Shown here one piece after another: positions 5,249 through 13,118 of a stretch of DNA of 16,153 nucleotides (positions are counted from its first letter, which is position 1; every line of letters begins with the position of its first letter). Source of the DNA: Spirochaetaceae bacterium (GTDB lineage: Bacteria > Spirochaetota > Spirochaetia > UBA9216); NCBI GenBank assembly GCA_028527945.1, contig JAQQAK010000142.1, positions 1 to 16,153 on the forward strand, given 5' to 3'. The notes under the pieces were generated by a model. It saw only the letters and a program-made list of their open reading frames with translations, searched no databases and was not told the DNA's origin. Position numbers and translations under genes: made by a program.

Positions 5249-7675
5249 ATGCTGAAATATAAAGAGCTTATTGATAAATTAACTATCGCAGAAAAAGCTT
5301 CACTGATGTCCGGTAAGGATTTCTGGCAGACAAAGGAGCTTGCTGAACAGGGCATACCCAGCATTTTCCTTGCTGACGGTCCGCATGGAGTCCGCAGGCA
5401 GGCTGTTGCTTCAGATCATCTTGGGCTTAATGAAGGTATTCCCGCAACATGTTTTCCTACCGCCGCTACTGTAGCAAACAGCTGGAATGAAGAGCTTGGC
5501 GAACGTGTCGGTGTTAATCTTGGCAAAGAAGCAGTGTCTCAGCGGGTTAATGTTCTGCTTGGTCCCGGAGTAAATCAAAAGCGAAATCCGCTTTGCGGGC
5601 GTAATTTTGAATATTTCAGTGAAGATCCGTTTTTATCAGGGAAGATGGCTGCTGCCTACATTCGTGGTATTCAGTCTCAGGGCGTTGCTGCCTGTATTAA
5701 ACATTTTGCCGCAAGTAATCAAGAAGAGCGTATTATGGCAATTGATGTTGTTGTTGATGAACGCAGTCTTCGTGAAATTTATTTAACTGCTTTTGAGATA
5801 GCCATTAAAGAGGGGCATCCATCAGCGGTTATGACAGCTTATAATAAAATAAATGGTATTTATGCCAATGAAAACAAGCACCTTCTTCAGGATATTCTAA
5901 GAGATGAGTGGGGCTTTGACGGCTGTGTTATAACAAACTGGGGCGGAAGTAATGACCGTGTTGCAGGACTTATTGCCGGAAATGAATTGGAAATGCCTTC
6001 TACTGGAGGCGAGACTGATAAAGACATTATTGAAGCAGTCAAAAATGGTCTTCTTGATGAGGATATTCTTGATCAAAATGTAGACAGGCTTCTGGACCTT
6101 GTTATATGTACTGAAGAAGCTTTAAAAACGCCGCATATTGATTTTAATATTGAACTACATCACCGTGTCTCTCAAAAGGTTGCGGAGGAATCAATAGTCC
6201 TTCTTAAAAATGAGGAGAATATTCTTCCTTTGAAATATGGACGGACGGTTTCTGTTATCGGTGATTTTGCTCGTGACGCGCGATATCAGGGCGCCGGGTC
6301 ATCAATAGTTAATCCTACTGTTCTTGATAATACACTTGAATGTTTTGATGAATCTGGAATTAAAAGTATAGGCTGGGAGCCAGGTTTTGAGAGGTACGGT
6401 AAAAGAAACTGGACAAAGATAAAAAAAGCCTGCAAGCTGGCGGCTGAATCTGAAGTAGTTTTGCTTTATCTCGGTCTTGATGAGGTTACTGAAGCACAGG
6501 GGGTAGACCGGTCTGATATGTCTTTACCCTTGAACCAGATAGAGCTTCTTGATGCCCTTTATGAGGTAAATCAAAATATTATTGTTATCCTTTCCTGCGG
6601 GGCGGCTATAGAAATGCCGTGGATAGACAAGGCCCGGGCGGTTCTTCATGGGTATCTTGGTGGTCAGGCTGGAGCAAGGGCAATTCTTAGAGTCCTTTCC
6701 GGAGATGTAAACCCTTCTGGTAAGTTAGCAGAAACCTATCCTCTAAGCTATTCTGATACCCCATCTGCTTCTAATTTTCCGGGGCATGAGGTTAGTGTTG
6801 AATACCGCGAAGCTCTTTTTGTTGGTTACAGATATTTTGATACTGTTGGCAAGAAGGTTCTTTTTCCCTTCGGCTTTGGATTAAGTTATACAAGTTTTGA
6901 ATATTCTGGTCTTGAAATAGATGACAGCGGAGTTTCGTTTTTTCTTAAAAACTCAGGCAGGCTTGCCGGTATGGAAGTAGCGCAATTGTACATAGCTTGT
7001 CCTGATTCAGGTATTTTTAGACCTGGTAAAGAGTTAAAGGGCTTTAAAAAGGTCTTTATAAATCCGGGAGAGACAAAAAAGCTTAGAATACCTTTTGATG
7101 ATAAAAGTTTCCGGTACTATAACGTGAAAACAGGCAGTTGGGAAATAGAACCCGGCAGATATAAGATTATGATTGGCGCTTCAAGCGCTGATATACGTCT
7201 TAGAGGATTTCTTTTAAAGGCTGGAGATGAAACGACGATCCCTTATGATAAAAGCGCCCTTCCAAGCTATTACAGCGGTGATATCAGCCGGGTAGATACT
7301 TATGAGTTTGAGACTCTTCTGGGGCAAAAGGCTCCTGATCCGTTCTGGGATAGAGCCCGTCCTCTTGGATATAATGATACAATAGCTCAATGTCGTTACG
7401 CGGCAGGACGTTTTGCAAGGGTGGTATATTGGCTGATAATATTTTTTCGCTGGTTTCTGAAAAAAATTGGCAAGCGAGATAGTTCTAATCTAATTATGAT
7501 GTCCATATACAATATGCCTTTTCGCGGAATATCGAGAATGACAGGAGGGCTTATTAGTATGCCAATGGTTGATGGCATCCTTATGGTTGTTAATGGTCAT
7601 TTTTTCAAAGGGCTTTCACATTTTTTAAAAAAGAAAAGAGAATTAAAAAAACAGACCAAGACATCAAAATACTAA
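5249..7675 (+). CDS. glycoside hydrolase family 3 protein with both catalytic residues replaced (probable pseudoenzyme), tailed
   Basis: This 808-residue protein has the full GH3 layout without a signal peptide: barrel domain (about 1-290), alpha/beta domain (about 315-500), fibronectin-III-like domain (about 575-655) and a ~150-residue tail. Substrate-pocket motifs remain: LADGPHG (41-47), GRNFEYFSEDP (117-127) and KHF (151-153). The nucleophile motif, normally (S/T)DWG, reads TNWG, so Asp is Asn230 (AAC, 5936-5938). The acid/base motif, normally EGxDR, reads QGVDR, so Glu is Gln417 (CAG, 6497-6499). The paralogue at 10029 keeps both. The open frame is intact and the rest of the protein is well conserved, so it is not simply decaying. 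It may bind sugar without cutting it, or act by an unusual route. The tail has a hydrophobic stretch (722-737) and a conserved block (751-789), suggesting attachment to the inner face of the membrane. The ATG has only a weak ribosome-binding site. Confidence 0.9.
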   Translation: MLKYKELIDKLTIAEKASLMSGKDFWQTKELAEQGIPSIFLADGPHGVRRQAVASDHLGLNEGIPATCFPTAATVANSWNEELGERVGVNLGKEAVSQRVNVLLGPGVNQKRNPLCGRNFEYFSEDPFLSGKMAAAYIRGIQSQGVAACIKHFAASNQEERIMAIDVVVDERSLREIYLTAFEIAIKEGHPSAVMTAYNKINGIYANENKHLLQDILRDEWGFDGCVITNWGGSNDRVAGLIAGNELEMPSTGGETDKDIIEAVKNGLLDEDILDQNVDRLLDLVICTEEALKTPHIDFNIELHHRVSQKVAEESIVLLKNEENILPLKYGRTVSVIGDFARDARYQGAGSSIVNPTVLDNTLECFDESGIKSIGWEPGFERYGKRNWTKIKKACKLAAESEVVLLYLGLDEVTEAQGVDRSDMSLPLNQIELLDALYEVNQNIIVILSCGAAIEMPWIDKARAVLHGYLGGQAGARAILRVLSGDVNPSGKLAETYPLSYSDTPSASNFPGHEVSVEYREALFVGYRYFDTVGKKVLFPFGFGLSYTSFEYSGLEIDDSGVSFFLKNSGRLAGMEVAQLYIACPDSGIFRPGKELKGFKKVFINPGETKKLRIPFDDKSFRYYNVKTGSWEIEPGRYKIMIGASSADIRLRGFLLKAGDETTIPYDKSALPSYYSGDISRVDTYEFETLLGQKAPDPFWDRARPLGYNDTIAQCRYAAGRFARVVYWLIIFFRWFLKKIGKRDSSNLIMMSIYNMPFRGISRMTGGLISMPMVDGILMVVNGHFFKGLSHFLKKKRELKKQTKTSKY
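7226..7672 (+). other. C-terminal membrane-associated tail of the GH3 protein (copy 1)
   Basis: Residues 660-808 lie beyond the fibronectin-III-like domain that normally ends such enzymes. They hold an SYYSG...EFETLLG linker, a NDTIAQ motif, a hydrophobic run (FARVVYWLIIFFRWFL, 722-737) followed by KKIGKR, then the block YNMPFRGISRMTGG and MVDGILMVVNGHFFKGL, and a lysine-rich end. The same order recurs in the 10029-12446 protein. I cannot give this domain a name. Confidence 0.7.
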
Positions 7676-7770
7676 TAAAAATAATTATGGCTCCACTTTT
7701 TGTTTAGAGCATTAAAGCTTTTGTTTATGGCTTTATAAAAGAAGGTATGGTATTTTTTTATAATTGAGGC

Positions 7771-7920
7771 TTTTTCAAAACTTAGGAAGTTTTAAAAATC
7801 AACCTTAATGTAAATGAAGAAGATTTAACAACTTGTTATGCTATATATAATTACTTAATGTTGTTAAATTTTCTTCAAAGCCTCTTAAAACCCCAACCCG
7901 GGTTTTAAGAGGCTCAATTA
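7771..7920. repeat. three stem-loops in a row between a GH3 gene and the chemoreceptor gene
   Basis: The 279-base gap holds no gene but is full of inverted repeats. The first is AAAACTT (7777-7783) with AAGTTTT (7787-7793), extended by T5/A5 around a bulged C. The second has 17-base arms with one mismatch at 7816-7832 and 7860-7876. The third is a perfect 15-bp stem at 7879-7893 and 7900-7914 with a 6-base loop. TAATTGAG (7761-7768) pairs with CTCAATTA (7913-7920) around most of the set. The first could be a terminator for the GH3 gene; the others are not followed by a clear U-tract. It may be a terminator cluster, a structured leader or a small repeat element. Confidence 0.5.
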
Positions 7921-7954
7921 AAAATTATTTTAACATTACTTTCAGGAGAAAGCC

Positions 7955-9745
7955 ATGACAATTAAATTTCGATTATTCAGTTCAGTAATACTGTTGTCTG
8001 TATTATTGATTGGGATTTCGTACTTTGCAACCTTTATAACAATGGATATTTTGTCAAAGGCCGAACATGTTTATCAGGATCAATTTCGTCTGTTGGAGAT
8101 GTGCAGCTCTTTGGATCGTAAAACAAGAGATATTGACCAACAGCTTGGAATTATTTTGCTGGATAACAAGACAGAATCCTTTGCTGAAATACAGTCAGAT
8201 ATCACCCCTCTTTTAGAAGATGCTGAAAAGGAATTAGATTCTTTTCAGACTCAATTTTTAATGATTTTTCCGGACAAAGAAGAAAATATTAAATCTGTAC
8301 AAGATGAATTCAATGACTGGAAAGTTATGGTTGAAGGTGTTACCAAAAGAGGATCCGAACTTGGGGGGCGTATTGCGTTGTATAGAGATGACTCTTTAAG
8401 AGATGAAGATAATCTTTATGCTGCTATTCAGTCTTCAGCAAATTTAATTTCTACACAAGCCGCAGAAAACTATCATGGAATCAGGCATTTTGGATTCCGC
8501 TTATTTGTGACATATCATATTCTTGCTGCTTTGGGTGGAATCCTGGGGCTATTCATTCTGTTTACTGTTTATAGATCTGTTTTGAAACCAATAAAAAAAC
8601 TTAGTGTAGAGGTTCATTCTTTGGCAACCGGAGAAGGAGATCTAACAAAGCGTCTTCCTGTAAAGGGGCGTGATGAAATAGCTCTTCTTGCTGAAAATCT
8701 GAATGATTTTATCAAAAAAACAGAAATGATTCTTATAGCACTTAAAGAGTCTATCGATGAGGCAAACAATGTTAAATCTGGAACCGTTAGTTCTATTTCT
8801 GAAAATGGAGAGGCTGCAATACAGATTTCAACTAATGTCAATTTGATAGTTGAGCAGACAAACTCTCTTGAACGCGGAGTAAAAGACACCAGAGAAGTAG
8901 GTCATAGTCTTGATCAGAGTGTAAAGCTTTTTGAGAGCCATGTTTTAAGCCAAGTTTCAGCAGTAGAGGAATCCACTGCGGCAATAAATGAGATGATTAG
9001 CTCAATTGAGAATTTATCCACTATTGCTATGAACAGAAAAAATGAGACAGAAGAGTTGCGGCAGAGAATCAATGACGGAAGTGTTAAGATTCATGAATCT
9101 GTTGAATCCGTTAATTCTATACACGGTGACATTGATACCATTCTTGAGATGGTTCAGCTTATCTCAGATATTGCTTCGCAGACAAATCTTTTGTCTATGA
9201 ACGCGGCTATAGAAGCGGCACATGCTGGTGAGGCTGGTCAAGGCTTTGCTGTTGTTGCTGAGGAGATTCGTAAGCTGGCTGAAACTTCCAGTTTTCAATC
9301 AACGTCAATGGGAGATGTTCTTTCAAAGGTAATCGCTAATATAAAGAATGCCAGAGACGCAAGTATTTTTACTTCCAGTGTTTACAACGATATTCAAGAT
9401 AAGTTTAAGGAACTTATCAATGCTTTTACAGAGATTTCTACTAATTTGAATGAAATGAATATTGGAGGAAAAGAACTCCTTGGTGCTATTGGGCAGCTTA
9501 ATGAAAAAAGCTACATTTTGAAGCAGGAATCAGCTGTTTTAAAAAATAATAATGTAAAGATGGTTGAGGTTATGGATGGTTTGGCCAGAATTTCTTCTTC
9601 TATTGATGACTCAATCAAGGATATCCATGTAAGAGTTAAGGATATAAGTTCCGGAATGACAGATATGAACACTCTTGCTGAGCGACTTGATAATTCAATG
9701 AATTCTGCTGATAAAGAGCTTAATCGATTTAAATTATCAACTTAA
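7955..9745 (+). CDS. methyl-accepting chemotaxis protein
   Basis: The 596-residue product is a transmembrane chemoreceptor. A first membrane helix (about 8-30) and a second (about 182-206) bracket a helical periplasmic sensor of about 150 residues with no recognisable Cache or PAS signature, closest in style to four-helix-bundle sensors. A HAMP domain follows (about 207-260, LKPIKKLSVEV...GEGDLTKRLP...DEI). The cytoplasmic coiled-coil domain carries the CheA/CheW-binding hairpin near 405-445 (SQTNLLSMNAAIEAAHAGE, then GFAVVAEEIRKLAETS). The Ser-Met in LLSMNAAIE and AHAGE recalls Treponema receptors. There is no C-terminal pentapeptide for CheR/CheB tethering. AGGAG lies six bases ahead of the ATG. 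Lying between two GH3 paralogues, it may sense a sugar they handle, but the ligand cannot be read from sequence. Confidence 0.95.
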   Translation: MTIKFRLFSSVILLSVLLIGISYFATFITMDILSKAEHVYQDQFRLLEMCSSLDRKTRDIDQQLGIILLDNKTESFAEIQSDITPLLEDAEKELDSFQTQFLMIFPDKEENIKSVQDEFNDWKVMVEGVTKRGSELGGRIALYRDDSLRDEDNLYAAIQSSANLISTQAAENYHGIRHFGFRLFVTYHILAALGGILGLFILFTVYRSVLKPIKKLSVEVHSLATGEGDLTKRLPVKGRDEIALLAENLNDFIKKTEMILIALKESIDEANNVKSGTVSSISENGEAAIQISTNVNLIVEQTNSLERGVKDTREVGHSLDQSVKLFESHVLSQVSAVEESTAAINEMISSIENLSTIAMNRKNETEELRQRINDGSVKIHESVESVNSIHGDIDTILEMVQLISDIASQTNLLSMNAAIEAAHAGEAGQGFAVVAEEIRKLAETSSFQSTSMGDVLSKVIANIKNARDASIFTSSVYNDIQDKFKELINAFTEISTNLNEMNIGGKELLGAIGQLNEKSYILKQESAVLKNNNVKMVEVMDGLARISSSIDDSIKDIHVRVKDISSGMTDMNTLAERLDNSMNSADKELNRFKLST

Positions 9746-9790
9746 GTAACTAAAAGTGGATTCAACTATCTGTTACCACTGTGCAACCTT

Positions 9791-9817
9791 TCGTTTATAG
9801 CTAATTGAAATAAACGA
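9791..9817 (+). terminator. possible terminator after the chemoreceptor gene
   Basis: A perfect 8-bp stem (TCGTTTAT / ATAAACGA) with an 11-base loop lies 45 bases past the chemoreceptor stop. It is followed by TGTTATAGTATTTTTA, which is U-rich but interrupted, so termination is plausible rather than clear. Confidence 0.4.
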
Positions 9818-9849
9818 TGTTATAGTATTTTTACTTTAAGATAAAATAT

Positions 9850-9944
9850 GGAAATCTCTAACAACTCCAATCAAGATTTATTAGAGGTGTCCTAATTGTT
9901 ATACAATAGGGATTTCTTCCGGGCTTGCTCCGGATCCCTGCGGG
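9850..9944. repeat. tandem stem-loops of differing base composition upstream of the catalytic GH3 gene
   Basis: Three hairpins follow each other. The first pairs 9850-9861 with 9881-9892 (ten Watson-Crick pairs, one G-U, one mismatch). The second pairs CCTAATTGT with ACAATAGG (9891-9899 / 9903-9910, one bulge). The third nests TCCGG/CCGGA (9918-9922 / 9930-9934) inside AGGGA/TCCCT (9908-9912 / 9935-9939). The third is markedly GC-richer than the flanks and looks like a dispersed REP-type palindrome. Adjacent stems share bases, so alternative folds are possible. A poor promoter match (TTGCTT 9962-9967, TATTAC 9984-9989) lies downstream. The rest of 9746-10028 shows nothing recognisable. Confidence 0.45.
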
Positions 9945-10016
9945 GCTTTATAAAACAACAGTTGCTTTTAATTCTGTGATTAATATTACTTAGATGCCCT
10001 CAATCCAGTTTACTTT

Positions 10017-10026
10017 AAGGAAGGAA
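10017..10026 (+). promoter_or_regulatory. ribosome-binding site supporting a TTG start
   Basis: AAGGAAGGAA stands just ahead of the TTG at 10029, with the first AAGGA seven bases away. Together with the alignment of the encoded N-terminus to the paralogue at 5249, it supports TTG over the ATG further inside the gene (10065). Confidence 0.75.
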
Positions 10027-10028
10027 CA

Positions 10029-12446
10029 TTGTCCGATAAAGCAATAAAGGAAATAATTGAAAGAATGAGCCTTGAAGAGAAGGCTTCTCTTATGTCAGGA
10101 ATGGATTTTTGGCAGACTCAGGATATTGAAAAATATGGAATCCCTAATATTTTTCTTGCAGATGGTCCTCATGGATTGCGCAAGCAGGTTGCCGCCGCAG
10201 ATCATCTTGGGCTTAATCCAAGTATGCCAGCTACCTGTTTTCCTACTGCAGCGACTCTTGCAAATAGCTGGAATCCGGAGGTTTGTGAGTCTGTGGGACA
10301 ACGCCTTGGAGAAGAAGCTGTTGTACAGAAAGTTAATGTATTGCTTGGTCCTGGAATAAATATTAAGCGTAACCCCCTATGCGGTAGGAATTTTGAATAT
10401 TATAGTGAAGATCCTTATCTTGCTGGAAAAATGGCGGCATCTCTAATTAGAGGAATTCAGTCTAATGGAATTTCTTCCTGTGTTAAGCATTTTGCTGTAA
10501 ATAATCAGGAAAAACGGCGGATGTCAATTGATACAATTGTAGATGAACGCAGTCTTCGAGAGATTTATCTTACCGCTTTTGAAATAGCAGTAAAAGAAGG
10601 CCAGACCAAAACTCTTATGAGTTCATATAATCGTTTAAATGGAACATACACAAACGAAAATATGCATATTATGAGAGATATTCTCCGTAATGAATGGGGA
10701 TATAATGGCTGTGTTGTAACTGACTGGGGTGGCAGCAATGAGCGAGTGGCTGGTCTTATTGCCGGAAATGAGCTTGAAATGCCAACAACTGGCGGAGAAA
10801 CAAATCTTGATATTATTAATGCTGTTAAAAGCGGAAATCTTGATGAGAAGATCCTTGATGAGAATGTAGAAAGGCTCTTAACCCTTGTTTTTGATACTGA
10901 AAAAGCTTTTACCGGTGAACATACTGAATTTAATGTTGAAGAACATCACGCAATAGCTGAAAAAGCCGCGGAAGAGTCAATCGTACTTCTAAAGAACGAG
11001 GAGCAAATACTTCCGTTAAATAAAGATTTGAAAATTGCTGTGATAGGAGATTTTGCACGCGAAGCTCGCTACCAGGGGGCTGGTTCATCTGTTGTAAATC
11101 CAACAAAATTAGATAATACACTTGATTGTCTTTCTGAATATGGTATAAACAATATAGGCTTTGAAGCTGGATTTGAGCGTTATGGTAAAAAAAGCCAGGC
11201 AAAAATAAAAAAAGCATGTGATCTTGCTAAAAAAGCAGATGCTGTATTGCTTTATATTGGTCTTGATGAAGTTAGCGAGGCAGAAGGACTTGATCGTAGT
11301 GTCATGTCTTTACCTGATAATCAGCTTGCTTTGGTTGACGCTGTTGCTGCTGTTACTCCTAATATTGTTGTTGTTTTATCATGTGGCGCAGCCATTGAAA
11401 TGCCTTGGATTGATAGTGTAAAAGCTGTTGTTCATGGAAGTTTGGGAGGGCAGGCCGGAGCAAGAGCTATGTTGCGCGTTCTTTGCGGAGAGGTTAACCC
11501 TTCCGGAAAACTGGCTGAAACTTATCCTAAGGCTTATGAGGACACTCCCTCTGCTGCTAATTTTCCGGGAATGGAGGTTAGTGTTGAATATCGAGAGGGA
11601 TTATATGTTGGCTATCGTTATTTTGACACTGTGGGAAAAGAGGTTCTTTTTCCTTTTGGTTATGGCTTAAGTTATACAAGTTTTAGATATTCAAACCTTT
11701 CTGTCAATGAAAACGGTTTGAGTTTTGAGATAGAGAATTGCGGGGATAAAGCTGGCGCTGAGGTTGCTCAGCTTTATGTGGGGTGTTCTGGTTCTGAAAT
11801 CTTCCGACCCGCAAAAGAGCTTAAGGGATTTTCCAAGGTTTTTCTTGACGCAGGAGAAACTCAAAAGGTAGAAATCCTTTTTGATGACAAGACTTTTAGA
11901 TACTTCAATGTTGATACAAATAAATGGGAAATAGAAGGCGCTGAATATCAGATTATGATTGGCTCTTCGAGCACTGATATAAGGCTGACCCAATCTATTC
12001 GTAAAATCGGAACCGGAGCTGCTTCTCCTTATAAGAAAAGCGAGCTTCCAGGTTATTATAGCGGTCACGCAGAGAATATTACTGCTGAAGAGTTTGAAAG
12101 ATTAATTGGGCATAAGCTTTCATCTTCAAAATGGGATAAAACTCGCCTGCTTGATTACAATGACACAATAGAACAATGCTGTTATGCCAAGGGAGGATTC
12201 GCGAGATTCGCTTATAATCTTCTTGGTTTTATATACTGGTTTCTTAAAAAGATTGGTAAACGGGATACAGCGAACCTGATAACCATGTCTGTTTATAATT
12301 TGCCATTTCGCGGTATTTCCAGAATGACCGGAGGAATGATAAGTATGCCAATGGTTGACGGGCTGTTGATGATTGCTAATGGACATTTTTTCAAGGGGCT
12401 TAACCATTTCTTAAAAGAGAACCGTAAAAAAAACAGAAAGAACTAG
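10029..12446 (+). CDS. glycoside hydrolase family 3 beta-glucosidase-type enzyme, tailed, catalytic pair intact
   Basis: This 805-residue protein is a close paralogue of the 5249-7675 product along its whole length, with the same order of barrel, alpha/beta, fibronectin-III-like domain and tail. Here the catalytic set is complete: VVTDWGG gives nucleophile Asp232, and EAEGLDR gives acid/base Glu419. LADGPHG (43-49), GRNFEYYSEDP (119-129) and KHFAVNNQE (153-161) complete the pocket. GH3 enzymes of this type remove non-reducing beta-linked sugars by a retaining mechanism. There is no signal peptide, so it should act in the cytoplasm. The tail (about 661-805) has a hydrophobic stretch (724-739) and the block YNLPFRGISRMTGG, suggesting membrane attachment. 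A TTG start is used. It is followed after 24 bases by the GtrA-like gene, so it probably heads that operon. Substrate unknown. Confidence 0.94.
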   Translation: MSDKAIKEIIERMSLEEKASLMSGMDFWQTQDIEKYGIPNIFLADGPHGLRKQVAAADHLGLNPSMPATCFPTAATLANSWNPEVCESVGQRLGEEAVVQKVNVLLGPGINIKRNPLCGRNFEYYSEDPYLAGKMAASLIRGIQSNGISSCVKHFAVNNQEKRRMSIDTIVDERSLREIYLTAFEIAVKEGQTKTLMSSYNRLNGTYTNENMHIMRDILRNEWGYNGCVVTDWGGSNERVAGLIAGNELEMPTTGGETNLDIINAVKSGNLDEKILDENVERLLTLVFDTEKAFTGEHTEFNVEEHHAIAEKAAEESIVLLKNEEQILPLNKDLKIAVIGDFAREARYQGAGSSVVNPTKLDNTLDCLSEYGINNIGFEAGFERYGKKSQAKIKKACDLAKKADAVLLYIGLDEVSEAEGLDRSVMSLPDNQLALVDAVAAVTPNIVVVLSCGAAIEMPWIDSVKAVVHGSLGGQAGARAMLRVLCGEVNPSGKLAETYPKAYEDTPSAANFPGMEVSVEYREGLYVGYRYFDTVGKEVLFPFGYGLSYTSFRYSNLSVNENGLSFEIENCGDKAGAEVAQLYVGCSGSEIFRPAKELKGFSKVFLDAGETQKVEILFDDKTFRYFNVDTNKWEIEGAEYQIMIGSSSTDIRLTQSIRKIGTGAASPYKKSELPGYYSGHAENITAEEFERLIGHKLSSSKWDKTRLLDYNDTIEQCCYAKGGFARFAYNLLGFIYWFLKKIGKRDTANLITMSVYNLPFRGISRMTGGMISMPMVDGLLMIANGHFFKGLNHFLKENRKKNRKN

Positions 12447-12470
12447 AATAGACAAAGAGGTGATTTTACT

Positions 12471-13112
12471 ATGAGTGATAAAACGGCTGATAGTGCTGAA
12501 GCAAAGGGTGTTGTGAAGCTTTGGAAAAAGTTTGAAGCAAAGCATCCTGCTATAGCACAGTTTATTGTTTTTTTTATTCTGAGTAATGCGGTAACGCTTT
12601 TTCAGATGATTTTGATGCCGCTTCTAAAAGGGGCTTTTATGCATACCCCTTTAATAGGAGTAGATTTTCAGATTTGGCCACTTGGACATAATTTTGACGG
12701 AAGTATTTATTATATTTTCAACTATCCTGAGGGTGCTGTAGCTACCGGAGGCGGAGGTGGACTTGCGTACTTTCTTGCTGTTCAGATTACGCTTGCAATA
12801 GCACAGGTTATTAACTTTTTTGCTCAGAGAAATATAACATTTAAGTCAGATGGTAACATTCTAAAAGCTGCTTTCTGGTATATTGTTGCTTACATTGTCA
12901 TAACAATAAGTGCTGCTGCTCTTCAGGGCGTTTATAAAGCTCCAATTTATAATCTGCTTATAAATACCTGGAAAATGGGTGGTGTCGGAGAAACTATTGC
13001 AGATTTTGTCACAATGATTATTTATTCAGCTATCTCGTTCTGGGTATTTTTCCCAATTTTCAGGGTAATTTTTAAAAGCAGCGGTGATAATGAATCCAGT
13101 GCCGCAGAGTAA
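12471..13112 (+). CDS. GtrA-like four-helix membrane protein
   Basis: The 213-residue product has four likely membrane helices (about 27-52, 96-117, 130-152 and 176-202) and charged ends. The stretch QVINFFAQRNITFK (112-125), just after helix two, resembles the NFxxxRxxTF signature of the GtrA family, whose members sit beside GT2 glycosyltransferases and are thought to help move lipid-linked sugars across the membrane. The loop between helices one and two (about 53-95) is longer than in a minimal GtrA and ends in a run of five glycines, so this is a divergent member at best. GAGGTG is eight bases ahead of the ATG. The gene lies 24 bases after the GH3 gene and only six before the glycosyltransferase, a strong sign of joint expression. 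An unrelated four-helix protein remains possible. Confidence 0.65.
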   Translation: MSDKTADSAEAKGVVKLWKKFEAKHPAIAQFIVFFILSNAVTLFQMILMPLLKGAFMHTPLIGVDFQIWPLGHNFDGSIYYIFNYPEGAVATGGGGGLAYFLAVQITLAIAQVINFFAQRNITFKSDGNILKAAFWYIVAYIVITISAAALQGVYKAPIYNLLINTWKMGGVGETIADFVTMIIYSAISFWVFFPIFRVIFKSSGDNESSAAE

Positions 13113-13118
13113 TTGCTA

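Noticed and set aside
5249..7675. Calling the tailed GH3 with altered catalytic residues a pseudogene
   Set aside because: The frame is unbroken, full length and conserved outside the two catalytic codons, so a working non-catalytic protein is more likely than a dying gene.
10930..12407. Several open frames of 67-125 codons on both strands inside the 10029-12446 gene
   Set aside because: They overlap a well-supported GH3 gene in other frames and give Leu/Ile-rich products without recognisable motifs.
13113..13118. TTG start for the glycosyltransferase directly after the preceding stop codon
   Set aside because: The ATG two codons later gives the usual family N-terminus; neither has a strong ribosome-binding site.
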